Shown here piece by piece: positions 1 through 9,645 of a stretch of DNA of 16,327 nt. Source of the DNA: Theodoxus fluviatilis (taxonomy: Eukaryota > Mollusca > Gastropoda > Cycloneritida > Neritidae); NCBI GenBank assembly GCA_034096865.1, contig JAWQFJ010016634.1, forward strand, positions 1-16,327. The letters are read 5' to 3'. The stretch's first letter is position 1. Every line of letters starts with the position of its first letter. The position numbers and the translations under genes are program-made. A model generated the notes under the pieces. It made no database searches and was not told where the DNA came from. It worked only from the letters and a program-made list of their open reading frames with translations.

Positions 1-97
1 CTTGTGTTTGTCCAGAATCAAAACTGATGTTGTTTCAAAACTGGTCACAAAACATGATTGACTTCTTTACTTACTTACTGTCTGACAACCTCCCCAG

Positions 98-247
98 TAC
101 CGGCAGAAGCTGACGCGGTCACAGAACCTGGTGGGCACACTGATGGCAGACATGGCACCACGTGTCCGCAACCATGTCCAGGAAGTCTCCATGGTGACGG
201 AGGTGCTGCCACCTCTGATGGACATCATCCAACCCACCCTCCGCCCT
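98..247 (+). CDS. CHTF18: CHTF18 exon a (first in window)
   Basis: Pyrimidine-rich sequence ending in CCCCAG precedes position 98, and GTAAGC follows position 247. The 150 nt encode 50 residues, from YRQKLTRSQNLVGTLM to IIQPTLRP, ending in phase 0. Joined to the next exon it gives the conserved LRP-VNTQLYS sequence. An alternative acceptor, the CAG ending at 106, would shorten it by three codons. The start at 98 was preferred for its longer pyrimidine tract. Confidence 0.85.
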
Positions 248-2441
248 GTAAGCCGCCCTGCCCGCCCTGTGTGTGCTGAATGCTGTGTCTGGGTGGAGTT
301 GAGTTTGACTGATCTGGTGGAGGACGTACAGAGGCTCTTTAGCTGCAGGCCTTGCTCTGTAGGTCGTGGCCAGGCTGCAACAGTTGCTGTGTGAAGAATG
401 GAGATGTGGTTGGAAAGCAGGAAAGGCAGCAGCCCCATGCTCCTCCTTGCAGTGGATGAGCCTGTCTTTGACTCTCTGGCCCATCTCTTCTGGAAATGTA
501 TCTGTGAATTGGCATACCTTTCAGTGGCCTTTGGTGCTGGTGTGGACTGGAAGAACCATACACAAACACCCCCCCACACACACACACACACCCACCCCCC
601 ACACCCCACCCACCCTCCCACCCACCTACTGAAAAGTACAAACCCAGGAAAATATCATATATATTTCCCCCTGATGGTCTCTGTAAGACTTCATGAAGTC
701 TGCATATGTTTTATGATCATGAAGTCTAAATATATTTTATGATTATAAAGTCTACAAGTGGGTTTTTTTGTGCAGCCCTGTGTGTGTCTGGAGGTAAATG
801 TATGTGTCACCGTGCACCACAGAATTAGTTGTTGCTACTTTTTGGTGATTTTTACCTCATACAAATATAAAGATATTTATTGAAAAAAGAGAAAACAATA
901 AAGAATGAGAAAAATGTGATCATCAACCAAAAAAGTTGTATACATTTAAGAATATGTACTTTCACATGTACCAGTTTGTGCATGTGTGTGTGTATGTGTG
1001 TGTGTATGTGTGTGTGTGTGTTCATGTGTGTATTCATGTGTGTATCCATGTGTGTATTCATGTGTGTGTGAGTGTGTATATGTGTGTGTGTGTTTTTGTG
1101 ACTGTGTGTGTGTGTGTGTGAGTGAGTGTGTGTGTGTTTATGTGTGTGTATGTGTTTGTGAGTGTGTGTTTGTGTGTGTGTGTGAGTGTGGTGTGTGAAT
1201 GCGTGCGTGTGCATGTGCATGCATATGCAGGTGTACATGTATGAATCCCTGAGAATGTCTGAATATACAGGTGAACACGTGTGCATGCTTGCATTAATGA
1301 AGGAATGGTAAAGCAGCCCTGTGATCAGGGAGTAAAGAGTAAAAGGGTTTGAGACCCAGAAGTGAGTGAAAAGTCACTGTATAAAAGCACACCTTTGCCT
1401 GTTGTTGCAGGTGAACACACAGCTGTACAGTGCACGCGAGAAGGAAAGCACACCTTTGCCTGTTGTTGCAGGTGAACACACAGCTGTACAGTGCACGCGA
1501 GAAGGAAAGCACACCTTTGCCTGTTGTTGCAGGTGAACACACAGCTGTACAGTGCACGCGAGAAGGAAAGCACACCTTTGCCTGTTGTTGCAGGTGAACA
1601 CACAGCTGTACAGTGCACGCGAGAAGGAAAGCACACCTTTGCCTGTTGTTGCAGGTGAACACACAGCTGTACAGTGCACGCGAGAAGGAAAGCACACCTT
1701 TGCCTGTTGTTGCAGGTGAACACACAGCTGTACAGTGCACGCGAGAAGGAAAGCACACCTTTGCCTGTTGTTGCAGGTGAACACACAGCTGTACAGTGCA
1801 CGCGAGAAGGAAAGCACACCTTTGCCTGTTGTTGCAGGTGAACACACAGCTGTACAGTTCACGCGAGAAGGAAAGCACACCTTTGCCTGTTGTTGCAGGT
1901 GAACACACAGCTGTACAGTGCACGCGAGAAGGAAAGCACACCTTTGCCTGTTGTTGCAGGTGAACACACAGCTGTACAGTGCACGCGAGAAGGAAAGCAC
2001 ACCTTTGCCTGTTGTTGCAGGTGAACACACAGCTGTACAGTGCACGCGAGAAGGAAAGCACACCTTTGCCTGTTGTTGCAGGTGAACACACAGCTGTACA
2101 GTGCACGCGAGAAGGAAAGCACACCTTTGCCTGTTGTTGCAGGTGAACACACAGCTGTACAGTGCACGCGAGAAGGAAAGCACACCTTTGCCTGTTGTTG
2201 CAGGTGAACACACAGCTGTACAGTGCACGCGAGAAGGAAAGCACACCTTTGCCTGTTGTTGCAGGTGAACACACAGCTGTACAGTGCACGCGAGAAGGAA
2301 AGCCTGGCCTGCCTGGTGCACACCATGATCTCCTACAACCTGACCTACATACAGGACCGAGGCCAGGACGGCCAGTACACCTACCTGCTGGAACCGTGAG
2401 TAGTGTGTGTGAGTGTGTGTGTGTGTGTATGAGTGAGTGTA

Positions 2442-2493
<52 letters not shown>

Positions 2494-5410
2494 TGTTTGT
2501 GTGTGTGTGTGTTACGGACCTACCCCTGAATTATAATTCTAATGTGTGAAATGTCTATTTTGTGTTATATTCTCTATGCGTTTTTGAAAACGCGAGTTGG
2601 CGGTGAGCAGTTAAAGCCGTTAGCAGGGCGAGGTAGACGCGTACGTGACGATTGGTGTCCTACTTTTCTGTCCTGTTTAAAATACAATGTCTGACAGGAA
2701 TTACCAGCCTAACCTTTCGTGAACTATGAGTCTGGGTTATGTCTGAGTTGGTTTGAAATTCCAAAGTTGGCGCGACCGCTAAAGCTGTTGCGAAGGCAGC
2801 CACGCCATTCCTGATGATCTGATTGGCTAAGGGCTGATCACGTGTGTGCTTTGTTGTCATTGTTTAGTCAGTGTGCGAGCGAAATCTTTCAGTGTGCGCT
2901 GAGCCCGCAGGCCGTAGAGACGTGAGTGTCTAAGTAAGGAAGCCACTCCGTGTTTGATGTGGAAACACGTTAAAGAATCTCCATCAAGAATCCTGTACTA
3001 AGGACAGTAAACCCATGAGTGGGCGAGCAGCCAGATTGGCTAACAGACGTCAGAAAAGTCGACGTTCCGTGGTGCAGTAAGAACCTGTTAAAGAAAACCT
3101 GCAAGACTTTCTCCCCAACCACCGGAAGGCGGTATGTGAAGAGAAGAACTCCTCTCCCGGAGAAAGAACAATCTTCCCTGAAGTCCTAGACCAGTATTCG
3201 TCGAATGGAGAACATTCCCTCAGTCTACGCGTAACGTTGGGCTGTGTCAAGCGTGCAAATCTGTACTCACAGGCAAAAGAAACACAATCAAAACAGAAGG
3301 GTTTGAGGCATTTAAGGCCAATTTCATGTAACAAACAGTAGCACAAATCAAAACAAATTCATTCGATACATTGGTTAACATTACAGTTTAGAAAATCGAA
3401 AAGAATGAGTCGGTACCATGAACCAATTTGAGTCAAATGCACTTGGAAAGTCAATAGCGTGTTGAACCACCATGGGCATTAATCACCGCCCTGCATCTCT
3501 GGTGCATGGAGCTTACCAGGTTGTTGGTCTGCCTGTGCCTTTGGGGGACCTGGGGCCACACTCTGGCAACGGCTGCACGCAAGTCCGCCTGTGTACGAGG
3601 TCTGGGCACGAGGGCATTCATTCTTCTCTGGAGAGCATCCCAAAAGTGTTCTATTGGGTTTAAGTCAGGTGATCTGGCGGGATGAGGCAGAAGGTTGATG
3701 TTGTTCTGATGCAGGAATGCCTGGGTAACACGTGCTGTGTGAGGATGGGCATTATCCTGCTGGAACAGGAAGTTTTGGTGCCTCTGAAAAAATGGCACCA
3801 CATGGGGCTGGAGAACCTGGGCGATGTACCGGGCAGCATTGACACCATTTCCACGACCATGACCCACATTCTGAAAGATTATAGGGCCAACTCGCTGATT
3901 CAGACCAATGGCGCCCCACACCATGATGCTTGCACCTCCCCATCGGTCGTGATGTTCAATGTTGGCATCAGCAAAGCGTTCTCCGGGTCTTCTCCAGATC
4001 TTGACACGGCCATCGACGTTGTCCACGCAAAACTGGTTCTCGTCAGTGAAAAGGACATTACTCCAGTTCTGAAGACGCCAGTTGATGTGATTCTGAGCCC
4101 AGGCCAGACGGTTGCGGCGATGCTGAAGAGTGAGGAGAGGACACCGTGCTGGAATGCGGTTCTCCAGGTTTGCAGCAGTCAGTCTTCTGCGTACTGTTCT
4201 TTCACTTATTGGCCTCCCGTGCACACCAGGAGTGTTTCTGGCTGAATTGGCGGCAGTTTCATGCGGGTCACAATGGTGCCGGCGGCTCAATAGGCGATCT
4301 TGAGCTGCTGTTGTAACCCTTGGTCTGCCGCTCCTGGGTAGGTCACGTGTGGTGTTGGTGGCAAGGAAACGGTGCCGAAGACGATGAATTGTTGTGACAT
4401 GCACACCAAATGCAGTTGCAACCTGCAGCTACGTGTCACCAGCATCAAGATGCCCAATGGCTTATTGACGATGTTCTTCTGACAACCTCGGCATTACTAC
4501 TGTGAAGAAAAAGCGCTAGCGCTGGGGTGTTTGTGAGCATGTAATGGCCAGACTGATGCATTGAACAGTATGCGCAGCATATCCAGCTTCTGCACATGCA
4601 GTGTGTGCTCCCCACGGAGGTCACGGACCCTTGAGAAGACCCCCTATGTTCACCGCCTAGACCCCCACTAGCACATTATTGAACATGCTAGCAAGCAAGA
4701 GAAGCACATGCTGAATATGATGATAACATCTTCTTATTGTATTCAAGGTCAGCCAGCGTGTCGTGCGCAAATGAATTTATTGCGTTTCTTTTGCCTGTGG
4801 GTTTATCTCCACACAAGCGGTGGAGCTGTGTCGTGTTGTGTGTGGAATACACAACACGTTTTATGGCCTTTCTAATCTCTCTCTAAGGAGTAGCCTTGTG
4901 AGAGAGATTATGTGTGATGGTCTGAGCGACCAGAATTATGTGCACGAAATTTCATCTGTGACGCGCTTCTGAATTAGCGTCACACGTCGGCGTGGAAAGA
5001 CTCGCTCGTAAGTACTGTCTGAAATCCAGTCTGTTGTTTATTCAGAGGAAGCATTCCTCTATGTTCAGTCTGAGAGTAGACTGACAAGGATAAGAGACTG
5101 ATATAACTCATCTACCGTGACATTATTATCTATAGTCAAGTAGTTGGTTTAGAGGAAGCATTCCTCTATGTTCAGTCTAAGATTATGTAGACTGACCAGG
5201 TTGTGTGATTGGTTTGATCCATTTGCTTTTATATTATTCTATAGTCATGATCTAGTTCATTAAAGAAAATCATTATTGAACACTGTGCCATGTTATGTGA
5301 ACAGTGAGAGTGTGAGTGAGTGAATTAGTTCGACCCCCTCCACGTATGATACCCCTAGACTAGGAAAACAAGAAGAATTTGCTAATTGTGCTAATTAAAG
5401 TGGAGGGAAG

Positions 5411-5463
<53 letters not shown>

Positions 5464-5626
5464 AGTGTGTGTGTATGAGTGAGTGTTTGTGTATGTGAGT
5501 GTGTGTGTGTGTATGTGTGTGTGTGTGTGTATGAGTGAGTGTTTGTGTATGTGAGTGTGTGTGTGTGTGTGTGTGTGCGTGCGTGTGAGTAGGTGCATGC
5601 GTGTGTGTGTGTGTGTGTTTGTGTGC

Positions 5627-5671
<45 letters not shown>

Positions 5672-5757
5672 CTTGTGTGTGTGTATGTGTGTGTGTGTGT
5701 GTGTGCTTGTTTGTGTGTGTGAGTGTGTGTGTGTTTGTGTGTGTTTGTGTGAGTGAG

Positions 5758-5796
<39 letters not shown>

Positions 5797-5924
5797 ATGC
5801 GTGCATGCGTGCGTGTGTGCGTGTGGGTGTGTATGTGTGTGTGTGTGTGTGAGTGTGTGTGTTTGTGTGTGTGTTTGTGTGTTTGTGTACATGTGACTGT
5901 GTGTGTGTTTGTGTGCGTGTGTGA

Positions 5925-5955
<31 letters not shown>

Positions 5956-6102
5956 CACATGTGTGTGTGTGCTTGTGTGTATATGTTGTGTGTTTGTGTG
6001 CATGTGTGAGTGTGTGTGTGTGTGTGTTGTGTGTTTGTGTGCATGTGTGAGTGTGTGTGTGTGTGTGTGTGAGTGTGTGTGTGAGTGTGTGTGTGTTTGT
6101 AT

Positions 6103-6139
<37 letters not shown>

Positions 6140-7360
6140 TGTGTGTATGTGAGTGTGTGTGTCTGTGTATGTGTGTTTGTATATGTGTGTGTGTATGTGA
6201 GTGTGTGTGTGTATGTGTGTGTGTGTGTCTGTGTTTGTGTGTGTGTGCATTCATACAAGTGCATGTGTGCATGCATACATGAATTTGGATCAATTTTGAA
6301 GTGCCTGAGAAGGCAGGATTTTGTTGCTTCACTGTGTTGCTTCACTGGATTCCTTGCAGAAACATAGAGGAGCTGGTGCGTTTTTCAGGCCAGAAGCAAA
6401 GGCGGCAGCTTACCTATGCGGCCAGGCAACTCATCGCGCGAGAGGTGTGTTTTGAAGAGTTGGACTGCTTCTGTTTGAATTTGACACTCCTTGACTCATT
6501 GAATTTAACTGCATATGTTTTCCATGATATTATTTGATGAAATTCCCACAAGTGTGTGCTTCATGGTGAATTCAACTTCAATTTAATAAGTTCATGGTGT
6601 TGTCTTTAGCCAGATTTCAGAGTTTTTAGAAGTAAAAGTAGAGGCTCTAAAAGTTTTATCCACGACATGATTTTAATAAGAAAATGTTCCATCACTGTGG
6701 GTTTTTTGGTTTATTTGGTTGATTTTAGCATGTATTGCTTGCTTACACACATTCTTCTTACAGATTGAGCTGGAGAAGATGAGGCGAAGCGACCTCTATT
6801 CTGGTCCTGAGAAAACAGTGTAAGTGACCTTGATGGGTTTATAATTTCCTGACAGATTAGTGTTCCACTGTCAAAATGAAATTGAGAAGAAAAAAGCATA
6901 AGCTTCACATGGAACCACTCGATGACCCTTCATCAGCTAGAACCCCTGGCCACTGGACTTTTGGGACCTGCTTCAGTAGTTCAGCCATCCAACCCGATTC
7001 CAAGCATAAGAGACATCACTGCAGGCACCTACCAATCAAGCAAAAAAATCAACACCTACCCCTCACTCACCGATTCTCCTCACAGCCACTCAAAATATCC
7101 TCCCAATCACCATCAGCCCCATTTTTGAGGAAACATTTATTGGGATCAGACAGACAAAGTTGTCATCTCAAACATATTTTAATATTTGCAGTTGGTCGAC
7201 ATGAGCAACAAGTTTTCATCACCTCTCAGGTTCTAGGGAAACATTCTAGAAATAGCCAAATTCCTGTCTCATGTTTACAATGTTCCTTTTTAACACTAAA
7301 GTGTGCATGCGCCTGGAGCTGGCTCTGTCGGGATGGGCACATCTTGAATATTAATTTTAA

Positions 7361-7396
<36 letters not shown>

Positions 7397-9603
7397 TTCA
7401 TCTTCATCCTCATCCTCATCATCATCCTTTTATACTTTTATATCAAATTGGGGGGTGGGGGTGGGGGTATTTTATCCCTGATACTTTTGACATATAAATT
7501 GTTTAAATATGGTTGACATTTTTTTTATGCTCAAAAGATAGTGACAATACTTTACATCTATGGTACACAGTTGAATCCTGACATCAAAATGATGAAGTAT
7601 TGGCCGAAATGCTTTAGACTTGTCATGTGTGATAAGTTTTGTTGTGTGATGTAAGATGTTGCCTTTCATTGCCAGGACCACCGCTACACCTGGAGAAAGC
7701 AAAGCCTCAGTGTCCGACAAGGGGAAGGAGAAAGCTGCCCCCAAACCTGTGATGAAGGAACTAAGGGTTAGTAATGCGAGGAGCTTTGCCCATGCTATTT
7801 AACCCTTACCCTGGTGTCATAGGGTTAGTAATGCGAGGAGCTTTGCCCATGCTATTTAACCCTTACCCTGGTGTCATAGGGTTAGTAATGCAAGGAGCTT
7901 TGCCCATGCTATTTAACCCTTACCCTGGTGTCAAAATTGGGACTGTTTGGTTTGCCAGTGCTGCCCAAGCTACACTGCAAGGACTAGACACCTACCCTTT
8001 TCTCTTGCACAAGCTACACTTCAAGGACTAGACACCTACCCAAGCTACACTTCAAGGACTAGACACCTACCCAAGCTACACTGCAAGGACTAGACACCTA
8101 CCCTTTTCTCTTGCACAAGCTACACTTCAAGGACTAGACACCTACCCAAGCTACACTTCAAGGACTAGACACCTACCCAAGCTACACTGCAAGGACTAGA
8201 CACCTACCCAAGCTACACTGCAAGGACTAGACACCTACCCTTTTCTCTTGCACAAGCTACACTGCAAGGACTAGACACCTACCCTTTTCTCTTGCACAAG
8301 CTACACTTCAAGGACTAGACACCTACCCAAGCTACACTTCAAGGACTAGACACCTACCCAAGCTACACTTCAAGGACTAGACACCTACCCAAGCTACACT
8401 GCAAGGACTAGACACCTACCCAAGCTACACTGCAAGGACTAGACACCTACCCAAGCTACACTTCAAGGACTAGACACCTACCCAAGCTACACTGCAAGGA
8501 CTAGACACCTACCCAAGCTACACTGCAAGGACTAGACACCTACCCAAGCTACACTGCAAGGACTAGACACCTACCCTTTTCTCTTGCACAAGAACTTCTA
8601 ACTGTCCTACAAAATGTAGCAACACAATACCAGTAGTACCCAAGCTACACTTCAAGGACTAGACACCTACCCTTTTCTCTTGCACAAGAACTTCTAACTG
8701 TCCTACAAAATGTAGCAACACAATACCAGTAGTAGTCAAAATTGAACAAAGAACAAATGCGTGTCATTGTTTAGAAGGAAAAAAAGTGAATGCTGAATTT
8801 TGGGGTGGTTTTTTGAAAGCATATTTCATGTCCCTCCCTCTTCAAAACTAGCAGCATATCTTGTGAGTGTGATTAGCAGGCTTGGCTTAGTCATCTCCTC
8901 ACAGCATATGCTGCGACATTCTGGGTAAGGGTTAATTGCTAGCAAAGTCAATCAAAGGGAATCCTTTTTTTAAGTAATGTTAGGGAATGATTACTATAAA
9001 CAAACACAATATCCAGTCAGTCAATTCTTGCAATAAAAGTCTCAAAAACCTGACACAGGCTGGGTTTTGTTGCCATCTTGATACCAACTTTAGTTTCTTC
9101 CTTTAGGTAGTGTGGTAAGTCTCCTTGCAAGCTAAACAGTTGCATCTGATGGTTTCCAAGGCATGCTGCTCGTGTCCCTCTGTTCATATGTCTATACAGG
9201 TCTTGTTTCTGTTGTTGAGTCAGTTAACTGTGATGACACCTATTTCTAATGGATTGATATTGGGGATATGTAGAGAGATTTTATATATCATATTTGATAT
9301 TGCAGTAAAGAAAATTTGAAGACTTAGAGATGTGCATTGCTGGGATAAATTTCAGGAATATTTGTGTCATGCATTTAAGTATCTTACCTTTTTAATCATG
9401 TTTAGTTTCTCTCATGAATTTCAAAGCTGTAGAAACAATTGATGCTTTAGATAGATGTAGGAAATAGGAAGGGCTCATTGGTATCTTTTCAGTAGTGCGT
9501 ATGTGTAAGTTTTGGAAGATTGTGAAAGTATACATTAGTCTTTGTGTGCGCTACGGTGTGTACATATGTGACTGTGTGTGTGTGTGTATGTGTGTGTGTG
9601 TGT

Positions 9604-9645
<42 letters not shown>

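Larger units (their letters stand above)
6820..7675 (+). other. Intron between exons d and e
   Basis: No exon-like or RNA-gene content recognised. It holds a TCA microsatellite and a G-rich tract, listed separately. Confidence 0.6.

Noticed and set aside
1384..2303. CRISPR-like regular repeat
   Set aside because: The whole 61-bp unit is repeated with no variable spacers, in a eukaryotic intron.
1294..2326. Open frames of 155 to 331 codons on the - strand over the 61-bp array
   Set aside because: They exist because the repeat unit has no antisense stop in any frame. The product is the same 61-residue string repeated, antisense to a real exon and splice site.
3472..4245. Open frames on the + strand across the transposase
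   Set aside because: Shadows of the Tc1 transposase, which has clear catalytic motifs on the - strand.
5327..5337. tRNA or tRNA-derived SINE because of a B-box-like AGTTCGACCCC
   Set aside because: No A box at the right distance and no cloverleaf could be drawn.
5360..6345. His-Thr-rich (- strand) and Cys-Val-rich (+ strand) open frames
   Set aside because: Direct translation of the TG/CA microsatellite. The same applies to 852-1294 and 9489-9728.
7764..7771. AGGGTTAG as a telomere-type interstitial repeat
   Set aside because: Only one hexamer length per 57-bp unit; explained by the donor site.
7774..8031. 85-codon + strand frame MRGALPMLFNPYPG repeated
   Set aside because: It lies wholly in two minisatellites within an intron, and its repetition is only the 57-bp unit, a multiple of three.
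9034..9039. AATAAA as the end of a CHTF18 transcript
   Set aside because: It lies in an intron before two conserved exons. An early-ending isoform is possible, but nothing in the sequence supports it.
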